Shown here: positions 1 through 5,269 of the stretch, piece by piece
Layout of the letters: each line of letters begins with the position of its first letter
How positions within the stretch are numbered: the first letter of the stretch is position 1
Assembly: GCA_946061495.1 (NCBI GenBank)
Contig: CAMGSV010000149.1
Span: 1-6,051 of the forward strand
Length of the DNA stretch: 6,051 nucleotides
Direction: 5' to 3'
Origin: an uncultured Spirochaetales bacterium
GTDB lineage: Bacteria > Spirochaetota > Spirochaetia > Treponematales > Treponemataceae
The notes under the pieces: model-generated
The model's input: the letters and a program-made list of their open reading frames with translations, nothing else
Told to the model about the DNA's origin: nothing
Database searches by the model: none
Position numbers and translations under genes: made by a program

Positions 1-137
1 TCCTGGAATGTAGACTGAAATCTTTTCCTAGAATTAAAACTCGAATTTAGGGCTATATATTAAATAGTGAAAGTATTGATGGGATAAATGTATGGGAATT
101 AAAGAATCTTAATAATAAAAAATCTTCCTATTTCGTC

Positions 138-437
138 ATGTCATATATGATGAATAAGAAACCTGAAACAAGGGAAAAAACAACAACATTCTGCAAGGAA
201 TTAATAGAACAACAACGATTGGTAATCAAAAAGAAGCAGGAGGAATATCCTGATACAGAAATCATAAAAATAAATTTGTATCTGGAATCAGAGGAATTAC
301 CGAAGTATTATATTGAAACGTATCCATCCACCAGTTGGAGTCGGCGAGACGTCATTGAGGATCATATAGATGAGCACATTGCGTCAATCCAGCTGAATTT
401 AAATTATGAGATTACTGATATACGTGTTTTTCAATAA
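138..437 (+). CDS. Hypothetical protein, probably the 3' part of a broken gene
   Basis: I do not recognise this 99-residue protein. It is charged and mostly helical at first (many Lys/Glu, residues 5-40), followed by a beta-like segment around IIKINLYLES and a helix around DVIEDHIDEHIASIQ. The ATG at 138 has no ribosome binding site; the bases before it are pyrimidine-rich. The same frame is open back to 51 with plausible protein sequence but no ATG, GTG or TTG, and it ends at an in-frame TAG at 48-50. Before that stop the frame is open again to the left edge. The natural start is therefore probably outside the window and the gene interrupted, or only this 3' part survives. By position it could be an old orphan immunity gene, since the middle of the protein faintly resembles the lipoprotein at 3822-4355 (an EELP motif followed by an Asp-Ile/Leu-Ile and His-rich helix). 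The rest of 1-137 is AT-rich and holds nothing I can name. Confidence 0.45.
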   Translation: MSYMMNKKPETREKTTTFCKELIEQQRLVIKKKQEEYPDTEIIKINLYLESEELPKYYIETYPSTSWSRRDVIEDHIDEHIASIQLNLNYEITDIRVFQ

Positions 438-507
438 GTATGAAACCGGCTGCAGGGCGTTTGTAGATCATATGGAATTTTCTGAATTAGTCGAGGAGGA
501 GTTTTGA
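406..507 (+). other. Short ORF, possible C-terminal tail of a lost toxin
   Basis: A 33-codon frame starts at ATG 406 inside the end of the preceding gene and ends with TGA at 505-507. That stop overlaps the TTG start at 504 (TTGA). The frame opens only at 403, after a TAA at 400-402. The peptide has a plausible composition, with an aromatic and hydrophobic start and an acidic end (ELVEEEF). A short tail whose stop overlaps the start of an exported small protein is the arrangement seen at the other toxin/immunity junctions of this window, so it may be the last residues of a deleted toxin. It may equally be a chance frame. Confidence 0.25.
493..501 (+). promoter_or_regulatory. Strong Shine-Dalgarno supporting a TTG start at 504
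   Basis: The stretch GAGGAGGAG at 493-501 contains a full AGGAGG (494-499) four bases before the TTG at 504. No ATG lies near the beginning of the hydrophobic N-terminal segment in this frame, so this site decides the choice of the TTG start. Confidence 0.75.
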
Positions 508-992
508 AGAAACTTTTAAAAATCTTTTTGACCATTATTTCCCTGCTGTTATTTATACAATTGTTATTTTATTGTTATTTATATGTTGCACTTAGTTTGC
601 GTACTGAATATCCTGGTTTATTCTATGAAGGAAATAGAACTGTGCCAGAAGAAGATATTGTTTATTTAGAAAAACTAACTATACGAGATTTAAGACAGGA
701 TAGGGTTTGGGAAGAAGATAATGAATTGTGGAAGTACTATATTTTAAAAAAATTACCTTTCCAATCCAAGAAGATGATAAAGGAAATCTTGTCAAATTAT
801 TGCAAGGACTTTTATGATAGCCATAATGCCTATGACCAGATTATATTCGTATTTTATAAAGAAGGCGGAAGAATGCCGTGGTTCTGGAATAATGATGATT
901 TTTTCGATTTGGAATACAATTCGGATCTCATACTAGGAAGATGTTTCGTTGACAAAAAAGGGTGTAGATTTCGAGAAGGTGCTGCATGGTAG
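504..992 (+). CDS. Membrane-anchored small protein, candidate orphan immunity protein
   Basis: This 162-residue protein starts with TTG behind a strong SD. A Lys-rich N-terminus (MKKLLK) leads into one long hydrophobic segment (about residues 6-32), best read as an uncleaved signal anchor because I see no good signal-peptidase site or lipobox. The rest (33-162) is acidic and soluble: a helical part around 75-105 and a beta-like IIFVFYKEGG segment followed by PWFWNNDD. I do not recognise a family. Its role as an immunity protein is inferred from its size, its export and its place upstream of a carrier-module remnant. The segment FVFYKEGGRMPW is reminiscent of IVFYRVSEELPW in the lipoprotein at 3822, so the two may be distant relatives. 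The stop at 990-992 lies six bases before the module remnant, so the last residues (GAAW) may have been changed by the recombination that placed the remnant there. Confidence 0.65.
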   Translation: MKKLLKIFLTIISLLLFIQLLFYCYLYVALSLRTEYPGLFYEGNRTVPEEDIVYLEKLTIRDLRQDRVWEEDNELWKYYILKKLPFQSKKMIKEILSNYCKDFYDSHNAYDQIIFVFYKEGGRMPWFWNNDDFFDLEYNSDLILGRCFVDKKGCRFREGAAW

Positions 993-997
993 ACTAT

Positions 998-1039
998 GCT
1001 GACGGTAAAGACGACCCAGTAGTAACTCTGTCTGCACTC
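998..1039 (+). repeat. Carrier-module remnant (copy A, 42 bp)
   Basis: Read in frame from 998, this stretch encodes ADGKDDPVVTLSAL, matching ADGKDDPVTTLSAV in copy B (2316-2357) and ADGKDDPVTTLSAV in copy C (5844-5885). DNA on either side does not match the module. Copy A is the shortest and most decayed of the three and lies in a different frame from the metallopeptidase that follows. It marks the scar of a cassette exchange or deletion. Confidence 0.8.
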
Positions 1040-1071
1040 GGGCGTGGTGGAAAAAGAAATCACCGGAAGGA

Positions 1072-1371
1072 ATGGGGCAAACCCTTGTGCATGAGATAGG
1101 CCATCAGGTGGGAATGGTGCCTGGGGAAAGGGCCCTCTCAGGACTTGCCCAGGGGAAGCACCACTACCTTGGGCTTGGCCACGTAGGCAACCACTGCCAC
1201 AATGGCTGTGATTTGAAGGATGACATTGATAAGGATAATAACAAATGGAATGGCAACGCTCGTGAAAAGTCCACGTGTGTCATGTTCGGGTCGGCGAACG
1301 GCAAGGAGAGTTTCTGCAGTGAGTGTGCCATGCAGGTGAGAAAAGTTGATCTGTCAGAGGGGGTGTACTGA
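1072..1371 (+). CDS. N-terminally truncated zinc metallopeptidase toxin tip
   Basis: The fragment carries HEIGHQVGM at residues 7-15, a zincin HExxH with Glu8 as the likely catalytic base and His7/His11 as zinc ligands. The glycine three residues after the motif is present, but Pro17 stands where metzincins have the third His. A His-rich stretch (GHVGNHCH, 36-43) probably supplies the third ligand. CVMFG (69-73) looks like a Met-turn and is followed by a Cys pair (Cys82, Cys85). From memory, T6SS-type toxin tips share this HExxH / GHVGNHC / CVM / FCxxC layout. Only the end of the domain is present. The frame is open upstream to 1009 and looks protein-like from about 1040 (WWKKKSPEG), but joins the module remnant out of frame, and the ATG at 1072 has GGAAGG only one base before it. 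It is probably an inactive or poorly translated remnant. The stop overlaps the next start (TGATG). Confidence 0.7.
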   Translation: MGQTLVHEIGHQVGMVPGERALSGLAQGKHHYLGLGHVGNHCHNGCDLKDDIDKDNNKWNGNAREKSTCVMFGSANGKESFCSECAMQVRKVDLSEGVY

Positions 1372-2054
1372 TGAGAAGGATTATGATGATTGTGGCAGTG
1401 CTGGCTGCCATGACGGGAGCGAACGCACAGCAGGAGGATAAGGACATGGAGAAAATGATGGGAATTCGGTTTGAGCCGCATGAATGGATGGAGCTGGATC
1501 TTGACTGGAGAGAGTACGTGTGGAGTATGGAAAGGAACATCTGCACTCCATTTGTGGATGTATGGAGGAAAAGCGTGCTGAACATCAATGTTCCAACAAA
1601 AATTTTTGTGGACAGCAAGAGCCTGCATGAGGTGGTGCCAGCCATTCCGGTTAGTGGCTACACGAAAACTTCGGAAAATCGCAGATATAAATACCATGGG
1701 ACACACCACTTATTGAAACTGTATATCAGCAAGGCCGGAGAAAAAGAGGTTCTTTATGAGAGCCTTGCTGTAGTTGAAAGAGAACCAGAATGGCCGGCCG
1801 ATATAGATAGACACCCCATACCTAAACCTGTAGATCCGATACAGGAAGCCAAGGAGAAGGCAAAAAGAGAAAATGCGATGTCTATACCAGACGAGGAATT
1901 AGACAAGGGGCATACCCGATTTAGAAGTTTTTGTTTCACTTTCAATGCCTGCGATTATGTCAGTATGCCCCTGCAGCCTGGCAAGTACGAGGTCTACTGC
2001 ACCTTCCGTGGACTTGAAAGCGAACACAAGGTGGTGGAGATTGTGTTTGAGTGA
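1371..2054 (+). CDS. Secreted protein, likely immunity to the upstream metallopeptidase
   Basis: This 227-residue protein has a good Sec signal peptide: MRR, a hydrophobic core to residue 17, and an ANA/QQ cleavage site after Ala19. The mature protein starts with an acidic, Met-rich segment and a Trp-rich stretch (residues 38-52). A Pro-rich acidic linker and a Lys/Glu helix (about 142-170) follow. The C-terminal beta-like domain (about 178-227) contains FNACDYVSMPLQPGKYEVY and could be an Ig-like or inhibitor fold. It begins in the TGATG overlap with the metallopeptidase stop, so the two are translationally coupled, which strongly suggests a toxin/immunity pair. The immunity protein would meet the protease in the periplasm. 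I know of no named family. It looks intact, unlike its partner. Its TGA stop is followed without a gap, and in the same frame, by the linker of the next carrier. Confidence 0.7.
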   Translation: MRRIMMIVAVLAAMTGANAQQEDKDMEKMMGIRFEPHEWMELDLDWREYVWSMERNICTPFVDVWRKSVLNINVPTKIFVDSKSLHEVVPAIPVSGYTKTSENRRYKYHGTHHLLKLYISKAGEKEVLYESLAVVEREPEWPADIDRHPIPKPVDPIQEAKEKAKRENAMSIPDEELDKGHTRFRSFCFTFNACDYVSMPLQPGKYEVYCTFRGLESEHKVVEIVFE

Positions 2055-2084
2055 GCTGCCTCAAAGGAACGAGCCAGCCGTGCC

Positions 2085-2702
2085 GTGGCGGAACAGCAAG
2101 CCAAGGCCAGCTCCCAAGGAAATGACTCCACCAATAGCTCCAACCAAGAAGCAAGAGAGAATGAGAAAAACCCTGCAATTTCAAACCCACGGTGGGAGGA
2201 CACAAAGGGCCAGGCAATCACCAAGGCTCTAGTTGGCGATGAAGTCTACCTTTGTGCCGATGTCACAGACATTGCTGACGGAGCCAGTGCCACCATCAAG
2301 ATTGTGGAGAAGGACGCCGACGGCAAGGACGACCCAGTAACCACCCTGTCCGCTGTTGTGAGTGATGGCAGAATCAAATACCGGTGGCAGGTAAAATACA
2401 CTGCAGACGACGACGATGCGGACAGCCAGAAGGAGCTTGCGGAGAAAGGCTACACCCTGCCGGAGTACGCCTTTGTGGTGGAGTGCGGTGGGGCCACCAG
2501 TGGGGAAAGTGGGGTGCTGGAGGTGCGGGGATGGATAAAGGTTAAATATGTTGATAAATCGGGAAACCCTCTGGCAAACAAAAATTATGTTGTTTATTTA
2601 CTGGATGAAAAAACTTGCATTTCTGGCACTACAGATGAAAATGGCTTTGTACAAGAGGATGAGTTAAAACAAGGCAGATATTTTATCATTTTCGAGGAGT
2701 GA
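2085..2702 (+). CDS. Headless carrier: linker, Ig-like module and transthyretin-like domain
   Basis: From the GTG at 2085 the protein has 205 residues. Residues 1-8 end an Ala/Arg/Gln-rich helix whose coding frame reaches back to 2055, immediately after the previous stop. Residues 9-21 are a disordered Ser/Asn/Gly linker, followed by ARENEKNPAISNPRW. Residues 51-146 form the repeated Ig-like module (GDEVYLCADV to SGVLE). Residues 150-205 form a small beta domain with DKSGNPLANKNYVVYL and GTTDENGF, the pattern of transthyretin/carboxypeptidase-regulatory-like repeats that in many VgrG-type proteins sit before or recruit a toxin. There is no good ribosome binding site for the GTG (AAAGGA lies about 16 bases away), and nothing resembling a secretion core precedes it. 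I read it as the C-terminal end of a larger spike or toxin carrier, kept as an orphan. The stop is followed closely by the separately started candidate toxin. Confidence 0.65.
   Translation: MAEQQAKASSQGNDSTNSSNQEARENEKNPAISNPRWEDTKGQAITKALVGDEVYLCADVTDIADGASATIKIVEKDADGKDDPVTTLSAVVSDGRIKYRWQVKYTADDDDADSQKELAEKGYTLPEYAFVVECGGATSGESGVLEVRGWIKVKYVDKSGNPLANKNYVVYLLDEKTCISGTTDENGFVQEDELKQGRYFIIFEE
2235..2523 (+). repeat. Carrier-module repeat, copy B
   Basis: This 289-bp stretch aligns without gaps to 5763-6051 (constant offset of 3528). Counting by eye there are about 30 differences, roughly 90% identity, of which only seven change an amino acid. The differences are unevenly spread: about 26 in the first 168 bases (2235-2402) and about four, all silent, in the last 121. 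The repeat ends here only because copy C is cut by the window edge. Confidence 0.93.
2524..2540 (+). other. Composition step: boundary between carrier and variable cassette
   Basis: The 60 bases at 2461-2520 are about 67% GC, while the 60 bases at 2581-2640 are about 28% GC. The fall happens inside one reading frame, between the end of the Ig-like module (GVLEVRG) and the transthyretin-like domain (WIKVKYVD). Downstream DNA stays AT-rich to about 3820. This marks the point where a foreign tip cassette was joined to the shared carrier. Confidence 0.7.
2694..2699 (+). promoter_or_regulatory. Shine-Dalgarno inside the carrier's last codons, for ATG 2705
   Basis: GAGGAG encodes the final two Glu codons of the carrier and lies five bases before the ATG at 2705. 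The carrier stop TGA (2700-2702) falls between them. This favours ATG 2705 over the GTG at 2699 and implies coupled re-initiation. Confidence 0.7.
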
Positions 2703-2704
2703 TT

Positions 2705-3382
2705 ATGGCGAACGTAAATACAAAGGAACTAGTAATAAAAGAGAAAACAGGAACTTGGTCACAATCAAGAAAGTTGCTCATGGAGTGTGAGAACAATCAT
2801 AATAATGGATACGCCATGAAATATAGTAAGAATCTTAACAATGTGTACAAACTTATGAGATGGCTGGAAGAAAGCAACAAAAAAGCACTGATACATGTTC
2901 TTCAAGGTGGACGAGATTATAGTAATGGTGGTGTTAGATGGGATGGTGTTGATTTTGTTACAAGAGGTGTGAATCATCCCAAAGCAAAAGGAGAAGGTGG
3001 CATTTCTATAACAAAAATTTTATGGGATGATTTAATTGAAAATTGGTTTCCCACTAGTGATAGTTGTTTTGAATATCCAACAGGTATTTCAAATACAAAA
3101 GATTCTTGTGCAAATAATATTCCATTTTTAAAAGCAAATAGTACTGATATTGAAAGACAAATACAGGCACAACAAATAAAAAATGATTGTTCTAATCTGT
3201 GGCAAGTAACTGAGACTTTATTGGAAACCGAAGGAACAGGTAAATTTAATAAAGGAAATATTCTTAACAAAGCAACTGCAGTTATCGGGAAAACTATTTT
3301 TTGGGGGACAAATAATACTGATCCTAAGAACAAAGGGTACAGTTGGAAATATTTATTAACGAGTGGATGGTTTAAGTTATGA
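2705..3382 (+). CDS. Candidate toxin with DYSNG...WDG motif, encoded apart from its carrier
   Basis: This 225-residue protein has no signal peptide or membrane segment. Residues 43-68 are helical (NNVYKLMRWLEESNKKALIHVLQGG). A striking conserved-looking block follows: DYSNGG (71-76), RWDGVDF (78-84), NHPK (90-93) and GGISI (98-102). I have a vague memory of DYSNGA-x-x-WDG blocks in T6SS-type effectors and of similar spacing in SleB-like cell-wall hydrolases, but I cannot name a family, and no acidic catalytic residue stands out. Position is the strongest evidence: directly after a carrier's transthyretin-like domain, with its stop overlapping (ATGA) a secreted small protein. The codons are AT-rich, unlike the carrier. 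It is in a different frame from the carrier and has its own SD, so it is a separate polypeptide rather than a fused tip. Periplasmic peptidoglycan or protein targets are possible; neither is shown. Confidence 0.55.
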   Translation: MANVNTKELVIKEKTGTWSQSRKLLMECENNHNNGYAMKYSKNLNNVYKLMRWLEESNKKALIHVLQGGRDYSNGGVRWDGVDFVTRGVNHPKAKGEGGISITKILWDDLIENWFPTSDSCFEYPTGISNTKDSCANNIPFLKANSTDIERQIQAQQIKNDCSNLWQVTETLLETEGTGKFNKGNILNKATAVIGKTIFWGTNNTDPKNKGYSWKYLLTSGWFKL

Positions 3383-3825
3383 AAAAGAAATTGATTGTAT
3401 GCAGTTTAATCTTTTTCGTAGGTTTCTTATATGCAAATGAGAAGTCTGTATGGGTAACTAAGGAGGATATAAATCTAAAGGAGTTCATATTAGATGAAGA
3501 TGGTGTGACCCGAATAGAAACAGAAAAGTTTGAGTTGAAAGATGATTATATTCTAATAATTCGACCTATAGAAACTGTAGAAAATGACTATATTTGTCGC
3601 AGCTCACAGATATATCTTCTCAAGGATGACTCTGTGAAATTGATTGCAGAAAATATGGATGGAGGTGGTAATATTGGAAATTCAAATAAATATCATTTCA
3701 GATATGAAGGCATTGATTTTAACAATTATTTTTGTCTTACTCGTTTTGAAGGAAACTATGAAGATAAATTTAAGCCATTTGTAACACATGCCATATTTTA
3801 TGAAGACTTTGAGGTCAGATTATGA
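3379..3825 (+). CDS. Secreted small protein, likely immunity to the 2705-3382 toxin
   Basis: This 148-residue protein starts with a clean signal peptide: MKKK, a hydrophobic core, and an LYA/NE cleavage site after Ala19. The mature part is mostly beta-like (KFELKDDYILIIRPI, ICRSSQIYLL), with an acidic surface, a Gly/Asn-rich turn around 95-103 and an aromatic C-terminus. The ATG overlaps the toxin stop by four bases (ATGA), and its own stop overlaps the next ATG the same way, giving a tightly coupled three-gene unit. It has the same low GC as the toxin, so the two probably travel together. The immunity role is inferred from order, export and coupling; I recognise no family. Confidence 0.65.
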   Translation: MKKKLIVCSLIFFVGFLYANEKSVWVTKEDINLKEFILDEDGVTRIETEKFELKDDYILIIRPIETVENDYICRSSQIYLLKDDSVKLIAENMDGGGNIGNSNKYHFRYEGIDFNNYFCLTRFEGNYEDKFKPFVTHAIFYEDFEVRL

Positions 3826-4355
3826 AAGGAAAGCTATTTTTCTTACTGACTTTTAGTATAATTCTTGTCAGTTGTGTCAAAAGGCAGCCAGAAATACGGG
3901 CATTGGATTTTAATGACTATGTTCCCTGGGTTGACGGAGACACAAGGGAAAAATCTTTTCTCGTCAAACATCCTCCTGCTGATATAGCGGACCTTGAGGT
4001 ATATCTGTCTGACTATGTACAACAAATACTTTGCGATGAATTCATCCATCAGTCTATAACCATGATAACGGACAAGTTTCCAGCTGCCAAGGAAAAATAC
4101 ATCGCCATTGTATTTTATAGAGTCTCCGAGGAATTGCCATGGACAATGGATGAGCAGTATACTCCCCCGCCTAATTTTGGGGATGGGAATCCAGTTGACT
4201 TGATAGGTCATTTCATATATAACATCCATACTGATGAAATGCGTTACTCATTTGTTTGCAAACGGAAGGCAGGTATTTTCAATTATGGGGAAATAACAGA
4301 AGAGATTACAGTTAGGAGAATGAACCTCGGCTACTGGGTGAGAGAGGAGATGTAG
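3822..4355 (+). CDS. Lipoprotein, second candidate immunity protein of the same unit
   Basis: This 177-residue protein has a lipoprotein signal: MKGK, a hydrophobic core and the lipobox LVSC with Cys18 as the lipid-bearing residue. The mature part has a helical region (about 48-85), a beta segment YIAIVFYRV and then EELPW, a Pro-rich loop (PPPNFGDGNP) and DLIGHFIYNIHTDE. The start overlaps the preceding stop (ATGA). Two exported proteins behind one toxin is unusual: one may be the true immunity protein and the other an accessory or an orphan from an older cassette. The FY-x(5,6)-PW pattern is shared loosely with the protein at 504-992. The last codons (VREEM) contain AGAGGAGA, which serves as the ribosome binding site for the TTG-started fragment that follows, so the end of this gene may lie on a recombination junction. 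Confidence 0.6.
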   Translation: MKGKLFFLLTFSIILVSCVKRQPEIRALDFNDYVPWVDGDTREKSFLVKHPPADIADLEVYLSDYVQQILCDEFIHQSITMITDKFPAAKEKYIAIVFYRVSEELPWTMDEQYTPPPNFGDGNPVDLIGHFIYNIHTDEMRYSFVCKRKAGIFNYGEITEEITVRRMNLGYWVREEM

Positions 4356-4357
4356 TA

Positions 4358-4522
4358 TTGGCTGACGCTGGAATGGTGTTCATTCATGAGTTGTCAGGGC
4401 ATTGCCTCCCGATGATTAGGAATGTTCAGGCAAATGTTGTGGAAATAGAAAACGTCATCCGAAGTGAAATCAAATTCGGGGTGCCTTTAAGGAAGGGGAA
4501 TCCTCATGATAGCTCAATATAA
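4358..4522 (+). pseudogene. Truncated HELSGH metallopeptidase toxin fragment (54 codons)
   Basis: Read from TTG 4358, the frame gives 54 residues with HELSGH at 10-15, then IRNV (20-23), EIENVIRSE (29-37) and PLRKGNPH (43-50), ending at TAA 4520-4522. The HELxGH motif followed by Glu-Asn and Arg-x-Glu helices is what I would expect from the C-terminal end of a zinc-protease toxin of the NleD/M91-like type or a related tip domain; the assignment is by motif only. AGAGGAGA at 4343-4350 lies about eight bases before the TTG. The frame is open upstream only to 4316, where it overlaps the end of the lipoprotein gene, so the N-terminal part of the domain is missing. The tail overlaps the next gene (ATG 4506) by 17 bases. 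No ATG lies near the beginning, so it is easily missed in an ORF search. Confidence 0.6.
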
Positions 4523-5156
4523 GAAAAGAGTGACCATAAAGGAATTGTGTCTAGTGCTATTTGTGCTGGCGGTCACTTCCTGCTCCCATACACAAGACGT
4601 GCAAGCCATAGCAATGAATGTTCAGGAGGAGAATTCAAATATACACATAGAGCTTCTGGTTCAGAACAGAAGAGACGGTGACATCTCCATTCCCGGCAGA
4701 AATTACCAACGACACACCCAATGTGGAAACAAATTGGTTGTCCAAACTTTTACCAGTTACCAACGGGAACACTTTTTTTCCACCAGCCACGATTTCGAAT
4801 ATATGAGCTCAATGCCGGCTGCAACAGAGCTTGAAAGGCAGGCATTAGAATCTAGTTTGAAATATCAGTACTGTTCCATTGTTCCGTCTGGAGGATATCT
4901 TGTAATGTTTTTTACTGTAGGAAAAGAGCAGGCGTCCTCTCATCCTCCTCTAAAGACGCTAGAAATTCACCATCTGTATAGATTCGATGATGAGATAAGG
5001 GTAGCCAAGCATATCTGGCCTTTGCATGATGAGGCGGCCCTGCCTTCCTTTTACCCGCCCGATTACAGGGACTATTATGAGGATGGATGGCTATATCTTG
5101 ATTCAGACGCGGCAGAGGCAGTCTCTCCCATGTGGGATGGCTCCATCTGGAAATAG
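4506..5156 (+). CDS. Lipoprotein, likely immunity to the HELSGH toxin
   Basis: This 216-residue protein has a lipoprotein signal: basic N-terminus (KKR, 6-8), hydrophobic core (14-23) and lipobox VTSC with Cys26. A good SD (AAGGAAGGGGA, 4489-4499) lies seven bases upstream of the ATG. The mature protein mixes beta segments (NIHIELLVQN, KLVVQTF, YLVMFFTVG) with aromatic, Tyr/Asp-rich loops near the C-terminus (YPPDYRDYYEDGWLYLDSD). I do not recognise a family. The ATG lies inside the last codons of the metallopeptidase fragment, so the pair would have been translationally coupled. That order and the lipidation make it the probable periplasm-facing immunity protein of that protease. It appears complete although the toxin is reduced to 54 codons. 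Confidence 0.65.
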   Translation: MIAQYKKRVTIKELCLVLFVLAVTSCSHTQDVQAIAMNVQEENSNIHIELLVQNRRDGDISIPGRNYQRHTQCGNKLVVQTFTSYQREHFFSTSHDFEYMSSMPAATELERQALESSLKYQYCSIVPSGGYLVMFFTVGKEQASSHPPLKTLEIHHLYRFDDEIRVAKHIWPLHDEAALPSFYPPDYRDYYEDGWLYLDSDAAEAVSPMWDGSIWK

Positions 5157-5165
5157 TGATAGCGT

Positions 5166-5252
5166 ATGAATATAAAACCAAGTACTGGAGTGGACAATCC
5201 GAGCATTCCGAAATATCAACAAGTGGAACCACCGCCATCAAACAAGAAATAA
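5166..5252 (+). other. Short Pro-rich ORF, possible toxin tail
   Basis: In the 113-base gap between the lipoprotein and the next gene, a 28-codon frame from ATG 5166 encodes a Pro- and Asn-rich peptide (KPSTGVDNPSIPKYQQ, then EPPPSNKK). It ends 17 bases before the ATG at 5270. It could be the last residues of a deleted toxin whose immunity gene follows. The frame is open only from 5163 and has no ribosome binding site, so chance is a real alternative. Confidence 0.25.
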
Positions 5253-5257
5253 ACGAG

Positions 5258-5263
5258 AGGAGG
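5258..5263 (+). promoter_or_regulatory. AGGAGG Shine-Dalgarno for ATG 5270
   Basis: A perfect AGGAGG lies six bases before the ATG at 5270. Together with the signal peptide that begins exactly there, it decides the start in favour of 5270 over the in-frame ATG at 5132, which overlaps the previous gene and has no such site. Confidence 0.85.
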
Positions 5264-5269
5264 AAAAAG

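Noticed and set aside
1046..1058. Programmed -1 frameshift at the A-rich stretch joining the module remnant to the metallopeptidase
   Set aside because: The bases do not form a classical X XXY YYZ slippery site in the incoming frame, no stimulatory hairpin is evident, and the upstream part is only a 42-bp remnant. A deletion scar is simpler.
1164..1709. Long minus-strand open frames (also 1280-1645, 854-1063, 4912-5562, 3843-4229, 2974-3333)
   Set aside because: They lie opposite well-supported plus-strand genes, have no ribosome binding sites, and encode Ser/His/Cys/Leu-rich sequence typical of antisense shadows.
1945..2232. Plus-strand frame overlapping the end of the secreted protein and the carrier linker
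   Set aside because: It spans two better-supported coding regions in another frame and encodes a Pro/Arg-rich, low-complexity sequence without recognisable features.
2699..2704. GTG at 2699 as the toxin start
   Set aside because: It overlaps the SD that is correctly spaced for ATG 2705, and the two added residues bring nothing recognisable.
5132..5269. Upstream extension of the 5270 gene to ATG 5132
   Set aside because: A perfect AGGAGG and the beginning of a signal peptide coincide at 5270. The extension would overlap the preceding lipoprotein and bury the signal peptide.
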